Positions 1 to 7,833 are shown, counted from the first letter of the stretch. The stretch is DNA of 10,649 nt from Puniceicoccales bacterium (GCA_031288455.1 JAITRI010000004.1:1-10649), one strand, 5' to 3'. Numbers and translations: made by a program. Notes: a model not told the origin generated them from the letters alone.

Positions 1-305
1 TCCAATGAGCATTTCATCAGACGTCCGCTGCTCCCCTCCAGAATATTGGTTGCCGCCATCGCTTCCTGGCGCGTGATTCCTCCTCCGACGGCATCTATGG
101 ACGATGATGAGGTTGTCGATTCGGATGAACCAGTTTGCCCTTCTCCAGATACGTGCGTAGTGTGCGACGTGAACCATTCCCAGGAATAGGATGATATCAC
201 CTCCTGGGCTCTGCCATTTTCAAATGTTTGATTATCGTCGCCGGTTGGGCCCGGTTCATCGGTATCGCTGTTGACACCTCCTGGGGATACACATTCGCAT
301 GGCAT
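1..305 (-). CDS. Partial Ser/Gly-rich hydrophilic protein downstream of the translocator genes (unrecognised)
   Basis: An open frame of 101 codons starts at the ATG at 305-303 and runs off the window start, so only the N-terminus is visible. It begins MPCECVSPGG, then is acidic and Gly/Ser/Thr-rich (a SSESTTSSSS stretch near residues 66-75), and ends in a more ordered segment containing ITRQEAMAATNILEG. I do not recognise it. A hydrophilic, disordered Ser-rich N-terminus fits a T3SS-secreted protein, and the gene lies 79 bp downstream of the SctB-like gene in the same direction, but a secreted role is only inference. The start is uncertain: no good Shine-Dalgarno precedes ATG 305 (only GAAAG), unlike most other genes here. 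Two other frames are also partly open in this stretch, so both frame and start need confirmation from the sequence beyond the window. Confidence 0.5.
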   Translation of the reverse strand, partial: MPCECVSPGGVNSDTDEPGPTGDDNQTFENGRAQEVISSYSWEWFTSHTTHVSGEGQTGSSESTTSSSSIDAVGGGITRQEAMAATNILEGSSGRLMKCSL

Positions 306-384
306 GATTGCACTTTCGTTTTAGGATACATTTGGCTGAATTGAGACAACGCGTTTCACATATTTTCCATCGCCGATTGTGCAC

Positions 385-1584
385 TCATATGTTCCTGCTC
401 ACGCTCATTGCTGTATCATGTGCACTAGTATAAACTTCTTTAATCAAACCGATAATCGTATCAATGAGCGACTTGCACGATCTTATCGAGTCATCAAGCC
501 CACTAATCTGACCTCTAAGGCCACCAATAAATGCTTCCAATTTGTCCTGTTCAATTTTTGCAAGCATTGAATCCCTTTCATGCTCCGCCGCAATAAGATT
601 AGAAGTTCCCTTGGATATTTGATCTAATCCATCAAGAGGACCTCTTCCGATCTGTTTCTTCTCCGGTTTGTCGTCATCCGCGGTGGTTTTTGCATTCTTC
701 TCGGCCTTATTCATCGCCTCCTGCTTATCCAGGCCATCCTGAAGCTGTTTATCGACTTGATCCTTTTGACCAGCATCGACGTTGTCCTGATTATTCTGAT
801 TATTAGCAGCAGGATTATTGTTAGGATTCTGATCCTGTTGAAGTTTCTGCTGCTCTGGCGCTGCATCTGGATCCGCTTTCGGGGCTTCATTCGTTTGCTC
901 TGGCGCTATATTTTCTTGATTCGCTGGTGCTGGATTTTGGTTTGGACTGTCCATTGAAACTTTAGCAGATCCGGAGGAATTAGAAGAGGCAGCTTTCGCT
1001 GTTACTGCGAAATTTACGACGGCCATAAAAGCAGCCACACCACCGCTTATGATTTCTCCCCATGCCTTTACTTGATCGGCTTGAAATTTTTGCTCAACAT
1101 ATTCGCGGGCGAAAGCGTATGCGAGCTGAGACATGTTTAGCTCAACGTTTGCAAATATCTGTTTTGTTTCCGCTAGCGCAGATCGTTTTTCCGCAAGCGT
1201 GACGATTATGCTCGCTAAAAGTTCAGCAATGAGGTCGGACATACTCATATTCTTACCATCTTTGCCGGCTATGGCCAAAAAACTCTCCTGGCTTATGTCT
1301 TTCATGATTTCTGTGTGTGGATCGTCAAGTCCTATTATGTCCAGCGACGAAATGCCGTAGTTTTCCCTAAGCTCATTCACTAGCTTAGCCGAATTCAGGA
1401 CGCTATCGGCGTTTATTATGATGTTGCCGTCTTTAAGCTCAAATTGAATATTTTTATTTTCTAGGGACTTTTGAAGTGCAGCATTATCTGCCTCACCAAG
1501 ATGCGAGACGTCAAACACATACGACTGAACGCTGGTATCATTGCCAGCTGTAGTGGTGTCACTATACGTTTTCACGTCACTCAT
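385..1584 (-). CDS. sctB: T3SS translocator, YopD/CopD-like (SctB candidate)
   Basis: This 399-aa protein is predicted to be the minor, single-pass pore subunit of the T3SS translocon in the host membrane. It has one clear hydrophobic segment at about residues 175-199 (from AWGEIISGG to VTAKAA), preceded by a helical region (115-170). After the segment comes a roughly 105-residue Asn/Gln/Pro/Asp-rich, probably disordered stretch (205-310), then a C-terminal amphipathic helical region (330-395). One membrane segment with a C-terminal amphipathic coiled coil is the layout of YopD/IpaC/CopD proteins. A strong Shine-Dalgarno (GGGGAGGA, 1591-1598) lies 6 nt before the ATG. The gene follows the SctE-like gene after 33 bp, the same order as yopB-yopD and copB-copD. 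The assignment rests on architecture and synteny, because sequence identity in this family is low. The low-complexity insert is unusual. Confidence 0.72.
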   Translation of the reverse strand: MSDVKTYSDTTTAGNDTSVQSYVFDVSHLGEADNAALQKSLENKNIQFELKDGNIIINADSVLNSAKLVNELRENYGISSLDIIGLDDPHTEIMKDISQESFLAIAGKDGKNMSMSDLIAELLASIIVTLAEKRSALAETKQIFANVELNMSQLAYAFAREYVEQKFQADQVKAWGEIISGGVAAFMAVVNFAVTAKAASSNSSGSAKVSMDSPNQNPAPANQENIAPEQTNEAPKADPDAAPEQQKLQQDQNPNNNPAANNQNNQDNVDAGQKDQVDKQLQDGLDKQEAMNKAEKNAKTTADDDKPEKKQIGRGPLDGLDQISKGTSNLIAAEHERDSMLAKIEQDKLEAFIGGLRGQISGLDDSIRSCKSLIDTIIGLIKEVYTSAHDTAMSVSRNI

Positions 1585-1617
1585 ACGTAATCCTCCCCAT
1601 CAAAAAATTCAATTATC

Positions 1618-2721
1618 CTATGCCTTTATATTTCTCGCAACGGCGCGTTTTGTATCATTGTATTCCTTAAGCATTCTCGCCGCACGCTCGTATTCCTCGC
1701 GCACCCTGTCCACGTTTGATGTGAACACCTCCACAAGCGCGTCAATTTCAATGGATATGGCTTCCACTTCCATTTTTATTTGCTCAACGACAGCTGCCAT
1801 TCTGTTTACGTTATACCTCAACTTTGCCAATTCGAGGGCCTCCACGCCTCTTTTTATCTCCATTATTCCGGCTACTATCTGCACGGCCGCCATTACCAAT
1901 GCAGCTATCGCAGCAATTAGTATCAGGGCAGCTGGCGCAGCTGGCGAACAGAGAAGTATAATGGACATTACCACCATGATTAAAGCCAAAAGCAGCATAA
2001 ATGCTATCTTTGACCACATTTTCAGTTTTTGCATTTCCGGATCATTTTCCGTCTTACCGCCCCATTCGCAGGCCATGGCTACAATTCCATTGGAGAAAAT
2101 TTCAGCCGCATCAAACCACTTGGTCACCTTCGAAATTTGATGCTTTTTGGCTGGATCATCTATGGCTGTATCGATGATCATGTTGACTATGCACATGATG
2201 GAGCTGATAATTATGAGCGGGCCAATTAGTAGAGGAAATAGCACCATCATTATAAAAAATGCGACAATGGCCCAGCATCGTTCATTTTGGGACATTCCAG
2301 GGTCGACCGTCGGAGTACCACTCGGTGATATGCCAGCCAATGACTCCCAAGACTTCACCGCCAACTCCTCGTTCAGCGTTTGCATTTGGTCCCGCAGGTT
2401 GGTCATGGCTTTAAATTGATCCCGCTGGCGCTGATGCTGCATATTTATCGCTTCCGCCATGTTTAGTGTCGTCACTTCCATTGTTTTCGCCGTGAAGAGC
2501 GAAAACAGCACAAACACCTCCGTAACCCATGAATACTGCTTGCGAAATTCTTCTATCTCAGCCGCATAGCATTCCCTTTTTTCGCTGAACAGGCTCTGCA
2601 GTGATGAGTAGTGGGAGTAAAAACCAATTGGTGTGCCTTCGTCGGTGGAGCAGCCGCATGATTCACCGCAACAGGATGAGGTACTACTTCCTCCGCTTAC
2701 ACTGCAACAACCGTCTAACAT
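1618..2721 (-). CDS. sctE: T3SS major translocator, YopB/CopB-like (SctE candidate)
   Basis: This protein of about 367 aa is predicted to be the large hydrophobic pore-forming subunit of the T3SS translocon, secreted and inserted into the host membrane. From ATG 2721 there is a Cys/Ser-rich N-terminus, a helical region (38-128), a first long hydrophobic block (about 149-187), a short polar loop, a second hydrophobic block (about 237-289) and a C-terminal coiled-coil helix (290-365). Two hydrophobic blocks flanked by coiled coils is the YopB/IpaB/SipB/CopB layout. An in-frame GTG at 2727 is an alternative start; neither has a visible Shine-Dalgarno. The start lies 3-9 bp after the chaperone stop, suggesting translational coupling. 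The N-terminus is odd: six cysteines (C5, C6, C17, C18, C22, C24) fall within the first 24 residues, which is not typical of translocators. Confidence 0.8.
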   Translation of the reverse strand: MLDGCCSVSGGSSTSSCCGESCGCSTDEGTPIGFYSHYSSLQSLFSEKRECYAAEIEEFRKQYSWVTEVFVLFSLFTAKTMEVTTLNMAEAINMQHQRQRDQFKAMTNLRDQMQTLNEELAVKSWESLAGISPSGTPTVDPGMSQNERCWAIVAFFIMMVLFPLLIGPLIIISSIMCIVNMIIDTAIDDPAKKHQISKVTKWFDAAEIFSNGIVAMACEWGGKTENDPEMQKLKMWSKIAFMLLLALIMVVMSIILLCSPAAPAALILIAAIAALVMAAVQIVAGIMEIKRGVEALELAKLRYNVNRMAAVVEQIKMEVEAISIEIDALVEVFTSNVDRVREEYERAARMLKEYNDTKRAVARNIKA

Positions 2722-2730
2722 GGCCACATA

Positions 2731-3300
2731 TTATTTTTTGCTATTACTTTGTCCCACCGCTTTACTCTTCTCAGCCGCTTCTTTTTTTTCTTTTTCTTCC
2801 GCTGATTTTATGACACCAAGCATCATTTCCGCTTTTACTTTGCAGGACTGAGATTCTTTGTCGCCCAAAAATTCCTTTTTGGAAGCTACGCGTATCAGTT
2901 CCGAGAGGTAGCGTTTCGTATCGTCGACCTGATCTAGCCTTATGGTGCACTCGGCGATGCGCATCAGCATTTTCGGAGTAACATCTCCGATAATTATTGC
3001 CATTCTGAAGTACTGTGCCGCTGCACTGTAGTCCTTTAGCATGAAACAAGCAGATCCGCAGGCGGACATATATTTTTGGGACTTTGGCTCCAGCAGCGAC
3101 AGCAGAGCAAAAACACCTTTTGCCTTCTCATACTGCTTATGCTTATACATTTCATGGCCAATGCCGTATATGGATTCCAGATTACCGTCGGAAAGTCCGT
3201 AATACTCCTTAAAGTCGAATCTCCCGGCGATGGCATTTGCCGCCGCCTCCTGCAGCTTTTCCTTATATTCGATGGCGGCTTTTTTTTCTTCTGTTTTCAT
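2731..3300 (-). CDS. sycD: T3SS class II TPR chaperone of translocators (LcrH/SycD/CesD family)
   Basis: This 189-aa cytoplasmic chaperone is expected to bind and stabilise the two hydrophobic translocators encoded just downstream until they are exported. The core (about residues 28-142) shows the family pattern: a helix around LESIYGIGHEMYKHKQYEKA (41-60), then three TPR-like units at about 41-74, 75-108 and 109-142. Recognisable signatures are GVFALLSLLEP (62-72), CGSACFMLKDYSAAAQYF (81-98) and the following MAIIIGD. Family members are usually about 160-230 aa. The tail (165-189) is Lys/Glu/Ala-rich and probably disordered. The start is well supported, with CGGAGA about 6 nt before the ATG. 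The gene sits 23 bp after the 913-aa gene and directly before sctE, as in lcrH-yopB-yopD and Chlamydia lcrH-copB-copD. This is the most secure T3SS assignment in the window. Confidence 0.88.
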   Translation of the reverse strand: MKTEEKKAAIEYKEKLQEAAANAIAGRFDFKEYYGLSDGNLESIYGIGHEMYKHKQYEKAKGVFALLSLLEPKSQKYMSACGSACFMLKDYSAAAQYFRMAIIIGDVTPKMLMRIAECTIRLDQVDDTKRYLSELIRVASKKEFLGDKESQSCKVKAEMMLGVIKSAEEKEKKEAAEKSKAVGQSNSKK

Positions 3301-3323
3301 AAATTTCTCCGGCGTTATTGGCG

Positions 3324-6065
3324 TTAGCGTATGTTGGAAATTGTTGCCTTCAAATACTCTCCGAGAGATTTCACCACCTGTGAGGCGGTACTTACGGCCG
3401 TATTTGCGTTCTGCATGTACTGCTGCATTTTCGTTGTTTTGATCTGTGAATCGGATGACAGTTCATCGCCGTATATTCTCACGGAGTCCTGCTTATTTGA
3501 TATCAGCGTAAGAACGGCCTGCTCGTGCACATCGATATTGGATGTATCCTTTTGATTATCCCCTTTAGTATCTTTTATGTTTTGTCCGGTCACATCGTAG
3601 TGTCCCTGGGCAAAATAAAAACCATTATTGTAGAGTACGTAATTTGGCGAATAATTATCCCAAATCGACTGGCCCGGATTAGAATTTGATGTTGTTCCGC
3701 ACAGGCCCGTAGAGCCACCTGAAATCTTTTTGAGGTATGCATCCAGATCAGCCATTTTTACGCCCGTTGCGCTCTGTAGATCGCTCGAAGCAATTCCTGC
3801 GGAACCATTTTTTTGATTTAAACTGACGTGAGAGTAGACTTTATCGTACATCCACGTAAGGGCGCGCATCATCTTGTTATTTTCTTCTATGGCCGCGTTG
3901 ATCATCTCTATGGCATCCAACTGCATAAGCAGTGATATCTGCTGGATACACGTTTTCTCATACATGATAGCTAACGCCATGTATGGAAGTGACGTGTGCG
4001 AATAGGCGTCCGCCTTCGAGAAAACTTTGGAATCGTTCAGATTGACAGTGGCGCTACTGTACACAATCTTGTAGGAATATGTCCCGTCATCATTGGTAAC
4101 TCTTTCAATTTGTGCTATTTTCTTGCATTTGCCCTGTGCATCCGGTTGCGGCGTGGATGCCAGCAGGCAATAGTTTAATAGATCTTCCGGACGCGCATCT
4201 GCATCGTATCCGGCAGTTGCATTATTGTAGGTAGTTAGAGCAGTATTTTCCGCTGTAACAAGACCATTATAGACGCTTGTCACGTTTGAGCTTGCTGTTC
4301 CCAAAAGGGTCGACACTGCTAATACGAAACTTTTAAATTCGGCAGCGCTCAAGTTTTTCAGCGTCCCACCACTGTAGTACGTTGTGATATTCGCTTTTAG
4401 AGTGTCGAAATTGCTAATTTTCGACTTCATAAATGTCGAAATATTCGTATCCATAAGGGCGGCATATATCTGGTCTGCGCAGGTGGGTAATTTTTTCGCC
4501 TGTTTGTAGAATGCGTCAAATTTCTTCAAAATTCCGAGCTTAGAATTAGCCGTGGCCGTCCCATCGCTAGTGCCGCCGTTATAGTTAGAAGAAAAAGTGC
4601 TTAGAGCCGCCGTCGTTCCATTTGTATTTTTTAGATTACTGCTACTTTCTTGGCTAATTTGCTGCAGTTTAGCCGCCAGAGCATTGGATGTCGGTTCGAT
4701 TTTTGCAAATGCAGCCGCTGCCTGTTCAAGCGTCGTTGCGGCTTTGTATGCACTGATCGCTTCCGCCAGCTGTTTGCGCAGCGAAAGTACACCAGAATTA
4801 TCGGCTGCCACAGCTTTTGTTTTGGCATTTGACATGGCACTGCTCACATCCGAAGTCACGTCCGTTTTGGCCGTTGCTATGTTCGTCGCAGCATTTGTAG
4901 CTGATGTTTTAGCATCCGTTATGCGCTTTTTGAGACCATTGCTTGTATTAAACAGCGCACTGTGGAGTGTATCCAAATCGTTTTTATGAGCAGAAGTTGT
5001 TGCATTCAGTGCCGTCTTTGCCTCCGACAGTTTCGTTTCAATCCCCGAAAGGTTGGATTCTGCACTTGTCAGCGCAGTCAGCGCCGCCGCGCGTGCAGTT
5101 TCCGCCTCATCCAGTTTTGTCTTTGCATCATCCAATTTTGCCTGAGCGGCCTCCAGGTTGCCCGTATAGTCGTAAACTTGGCCATTTTTTGCAGTCGTGA
5201 CTGCCGTTTTTGCCGCATCGTAGGCCGTCTGCGCAGCTGTCAATGCCGTATCCGCATTTTGCAATTCTGTCAATGCGGTGGAGTAGAGGGAAAAATCCAA
5301 TCCACTACTTTGAAGCGCCGTCACTTTGGTTATGGCGGTGCCCAAATTATTTATTTTTGTTGTTAAACCACTTATCTGGGTCTGCAGTTCCTCTTTTTTC
5401 GCCAAATCACTGGCTGTCGTGCCCGTTATCGCATCCAGTTGTGCTTGAAGATTAGATTTTTGAGTTTCAAGATCGGATTTTTCTGTGGTTAGCGTGGATA
5501 TTAGCGTGCCAAGACCACTGAATGTACTCTGATTGGCCGTGGATGTGGCGCTATTTACGGCTGATTGCAAATTTGAAATGCTGCTGTCAAGCAGAGATCC
5601 CAATCCTGTCGCAGTTAGGGCTGCAAGAACTTTCCCAACCTCTGAATAGTAATCGTATTCATCAGCCGTAAGGACGCTTTTGAAAAATGTCAGTAGTCCA
5701 TCAGCGGCTGCTGTGCATGATGTTCCACCGGAAGTCGGAACGATGCCACTGGTGGAATAGCCGCTTATTGATGAATAGTCACTTCCAGTGAAGTTATTCA
5801 GAGCATAGTACAATTGTTCAACCAACTCCTTATTTTTTTCAGCAGTTGCAAGCGCATTGGTTGCGTTTTCAACCGCGGTTTTATTGCTGCTACTGTAGAT
5901 TATTGTAAAAATTTTCTCCAGTACCACCTGGTCATAGGTGCCTTCCAGCAGATAAAATGTTTTCCCAAGCGCGCTGCTCAGGTCCAGAAAATCATTCTGC
6001 ACGGCGTCTATCGCCACATTTGTGACCTTATATCCATCAGCGTCCACTGAAGCAACTGTCGCCAT
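3324..6065 (-). CDS. Large Ala/Thr-rich coiled-coil protein in the T3SS translocon operon; candidate needle-tip/filament protein or secreted substrate
   Basis: This 913-aa protein has no signal peptide and no membrane segment. Three zones are visible. Residues 1-170 are mixed, with several hydrophobic helices. Residues 190-475 are a long Ala/Thr/Lys-rich coiled coil with repetitive units such as AQAKLDDAKTKLDEAETARA (307-326). Residues 500-913 form a more complex C-terminal domain with aromatic and Cys residues, including a helical stretch (694-745), a Tyr/Asn-rich section (800-826) and a terminal helix around MQQYMQNANTAVSTA (880-894) ending NIR. The start is clear, with CGGAGA about 6 nt before the ATG. 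It precedes the chaperone by 23 bp, the slot held by LcrV in Yersinia. Tip proteins also end in a long helix, but they are typically only 300-350 aa, so this would be much enlarged. I do not recognise it by sequence. A large effector or an extracellular filament protein are the alternatives. Confidence 0.62.
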   Translation of the reverse strand: MATVASVDADGYKVTNVAIDAVQNDFLDLSSALGKTFYLLEGTYDQVVLEKIFTIIYSSSNKTAVENATNALATAEKNKELVEQLYYALNNFTGSDYSSISGYSTSGIVPTSGGTSCTAAADGLLTFFKSVLTADEYDYYSEVGKVLAALTATGLGSLLDSSISNLQSAVNSATSTANQSTFSGLGTLISTLTTEKSDLETQKSNLQAQLDAITGTTASDLAKKEELQTQISGLTTKINNLGTAITKVTALQSSGLDFSLYSTALTELQNADTALTAAQTAYDAAKTAVTTAKNGQVYDYTGNLEAAQAKLDDAKTKLDEAETARAAALTALTSAESNLSGIETKLSEAKTALNATTSAHKNDLDTLHSALFNTSNGLKKRITDAKTSATNAATNIATAKTDVTSDVSSAMSNAKTKAVAADNSGVLSLRKQLAEAISAYKAATTLEQAAAAFAKIEPTSNALAAKLQQISQESSSNLKNTNGTTAALSTFSSNYNGGTSDGTATANSKLGILKKFDAFYKQAKKLPTCADQIYAALMDTNISTFMKSKISNFDTLKANITTYYSGGTLKNLSAAEFKSFVLAVSTLLGTASSNVTSVYNGLVTAENTALTTYNNATAGYDADARPEDLLNYCLLASTPQPDAQGKCKKIAQIERVTNDDGTYSYKIVYSSATVNLNDSKVFSKADAYSHTSLPYMALAIMYEKTCIQQISLLMQLDAIEMINAAIEENNKMMRALTWMYDKVYSHVSLNQKNGSAGIASSDLQSATGVKMADLDAYLKKISGGSTGLCGTTSNSNPGQSIWDNYSPNYVLYNNGFYFAQGHYDVTGQNIKDTKGDNQKDTSNIDVHEQAVLTLISNKQDSVRIYGDELSSDSQIKTTKMQQYMQNANTAVSTASQVVKSLGEYLKATISNIR

Positions 6066-6077
6066 TGTATTTCTCCG

Positions 6078-6812
6078 TTAAATTTTTACCCTTCTAACGA
6101 CCGCTTTACCACTGCTTTTTAGCGCGGCGGCATCATTTTTCTTTCCTGCACAACCACTCGAATCGGCAGCGGAAGCATCCTCCAGGATATCTTCGAAATC
6201 GGTGTCGTCCCTGTGGAGTAGCACGTTTGAAATTTCTCCCATCGTGCCGCCTTTCTTTGAATCTCCATCCAAACGCGCGAGGGCCAATTCCCATCCCTCC
6301 TTCGGCACAAAGCCGGCCTCTTCGCACATTTTAATCTCGTGCTTCCTAGAAAATTCCGCAATGTCATCTATGATCGTGATTGTGTCCCTGGTCAATTCCG
6401 CGATCGGGTTTGGCTCCCCGATGCGCATTCCCGCATAGCTGAAAACCTTTTTCTGTTCCGCCACTATGCGATGCGTCTCCTTTGCCATTCCCTGCAGCGT
6501 ATTCAGCACCTTGGCCGAATTTTCCATGCACCTGTCCGCTTCTACTTTAACTTTCGCATGCATTTCGTCCATCTCGTGCCTGTAGTCCAGCAATGCTCCC
6601 TCCGGCAGCGGCACCGTTATCGGAAGTTTCCCAAATGTCGCCACATAGGCGTCTTTGAAAAGCTTCGGAAGAATGCAACGGAACCAAAATGAAAATTCAC
6701 CCCAGATTCCCTTCATCGCACACAGCGAAAAACTTTTGCAGAAGTCACGGAAAAACAGCAGGTCCTCCATAGTCACCTGCGCGCCAGATTTTGCTCTCGC
6801 CACAATCCCCAT
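6078..6812 (-). CDS. Unrecognised 244-aa protein, first gene of the T3SS translocon operon
   Basis: The stop lies 12 bp before the 913-aa gene, so the two are almost certainly co-transcribed. The protein has a Phe/Leu/Cys-rich N-terminal part (about 15-55, containing FFRDFCKSFSLC and GIWGEFSFWF), a helical middle (75-185) and a polar C-terminus ending in basic VVRRVKI. The aromatic N-terminal stretch is too interrupted by charges for a confident membrane helix. I know no family match. Its place before a possible tip gene is where Yersinia keeps LcrG, a small regulator of LcrV, but no resemblance to LcrG is visible. Start choice is open: ATG 6812 is the longest reading but has no Shine-Dalgarno and lies almost on the predicted transcription start. 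ATG 6770 (residue 15) is preceded by AGGTGA at good spacing and would give 230 aa with a roughly 42-nt leader. Confidence 0.65.
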   Translation of the reverse strand: MGIVARAKSGAQVTMEDLLFFRDFCKSFSLCAMKGIWGEFSFWFRCILPKLFKDAYVATFGKLPITVPLPEGALLDYRHEMDEMHAKVKVEADRCMENSAKVLNTLQGMAKETHRIVAEQKKVFSYAGMRIGEPNPIAELTRDTITIIDDIAEFSRKHEIKMCEEAGFVPKEGWELALARLDGDSKKGGTMGEISNVLLHRDDTDFEDILEDASAADSSGCAGKKNDAAALKSSGKAVVRRVKI

Positions 6813-6818
6813 GCGCTC

Positions 6819-6846
6819 AGTTTACCCCATGGGGAAATCGTGTCAA
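6819..6846 (-). promoter_or_regulatory. Predicted sigma-70-type promoter of the T3SS operon with a palindromic spacer
   Basis: Read on the minus strand, a consensus -35 box TTGACA (6846-6841) is followed after 16 nt by TAAACT (6824-6819), a 4/6 match to the -10 consensus. The spacer contains the perfect 10-bp palindrome CCCCATGGGG (6825-6834), a plausible operator or simply chance. The predicted transcription start falls at about 6812, on the first ATG of the 244-aa gene. That implies either a leaderless message or use of the downstream ATG at 6770. Prediction from sequence only. Confidence 0.5.
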
Positions 6847-6915
6847 TAAAAATGTTACGCGAAATGTTCTTGGAAAATTTTAAATTGTACTTATGGTTAG
6901 CACTCTGTGATTAAG

Positions 6916-7833
6916 ATGCTCTGCAATCTGCTGCTTTGCCCCGTGCGCTTGGTGTGTAGGCTGCTGCTGAAATTGGCGCTAATAGCCACGCTTGCCCTAC
7001 TGGTCATCATGGCGTCCGGCAACCTGTGGGTCCCTCGTTTCGCGGAAACGGCACTGACAAAGGCATCCGCGTTCACCACCAAAATCGGAAAATCCAACGG
7101 ATCACTCTTCGAGGGCCGCATCGACTTCGGCGATGTGGAAATAAAAAATCCATCGCACGCGTTCGACGATGAAAATTTCATGCGCATTCGCCGCCTTTTC
7201 GCCGATGTTGACGTCGCAAGCCTATTCAAAAATACGCTTGTCATTGAAGAGGTCGACATCGACGTGGATCACATTTCAATCGTGACGGGGTTCGAGGGCG
7301 CCGACAACTGCTCGCTGTTCGAGAAAAATTTGCACAGAAAAGCACAGCCGCATGGCCACGACGTCGAACAAAAGATCACACGCAGCGGAAAAAAAAGAGA
7401 GAAAAGTGAAAAAAAAGCGCAGGCTGCGGCCGTCCGCAGCGGCAAAAAAAAATCACTGCTTCTGAAAAAATTTAGCGTGTACATTGACAAAATTTACATC
7501 GTAAATGAGGAGAAAAAATTCAAAAAAACATACGATATCAAGTACCGCGGCGAGTTCACGGATGTGTCAGATCTCGCGATACTGCGGAAGCGACTTGTTA
7601 ACGATCTTGTCAAGCACGGGATATCATTTCTTCCGGACATGATAATCTCATCCATTGCCGACATAGCTGAGTCCACGCTTGGCAGTGCCAATGCCGTGAA
7701 AAATGTCTCTCTCAATGCAATCGAGCGCACCGGAAACAGGGTAAAACAAATCGGGGGCAACGCATTGTCGGGCCTAAAAGGAATATTAAAATCTAAAAAA
7801 TTACACCTAAAGAATTCGAATCCTGAACGCTAG
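6916..7833 (+). CDS. AsmA-like membrane-anchored protein
   Basis: This protein of about 305 aa has one N-terminal membrane anchor (about residues 12-36, from RLVCRLLLKL through LVIMASG). A periplasm-facing region follows with the opening pattern of AsmA-type proteins: SLFEGRIDFGDVEIKNP, then a VDVASLFKN step and beta-rich repeats VIEEVDIDVDHISI. In AsmA proteins this is the G-x-l-x-i-x-NP start of the lipid-transfer-like beta groove linked to outer-membrane homeostasis. Here it is much shorter than classical AsmA (about 600 aa). It is interrupted by a Lys/Arg-rich low-complexity segment (about 155-185) carrying three long A runs, and ends in a helical, basic C-terminus. The in-frame GTG at 6907 is an alternative start; neither has a clear Shine-Dalgarno. 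The gene is transcribed divergently from the T3SS operon. The family call is from pattern only and the substrate is unknown. Confidence 0.68.
   Translation: MLCNLLLCPVRLVCRLLLKLALIATLALLVIMASGNLWVPRFAETALTKASAFTTKIGKSNGSLFEGRIDFGDVEIKNPSHAFDDENFMRIRRLFADVDVASLFKNTLVIEEVDIDVDHISIVTGFEGADNCSLFEKNLHRKAQPHGHDVEQKITRSGKKREKSEKKAQAAAVRSGKKKSLLLKKFSVYIDKIYIVNEEKKFKKTYDIKYRGEFTDVSDLAILRKRLVNDLVKHGISFLPDMIISSIADIAESTLGSANAVKNVSLNAIERTGNRVKQIGGNALSGLKGILKSKKLHLKNSNPER

Noticed and set aside
1541..2140. Plus-strand 199-codon open frame opposite the SctE-like gene
   Set aside because: The Ser/Ile/Ala-rich translation mirrors the antisense of hydrophobic codons. There is no ribosome-binding site and it overlaps a well-supported gene.
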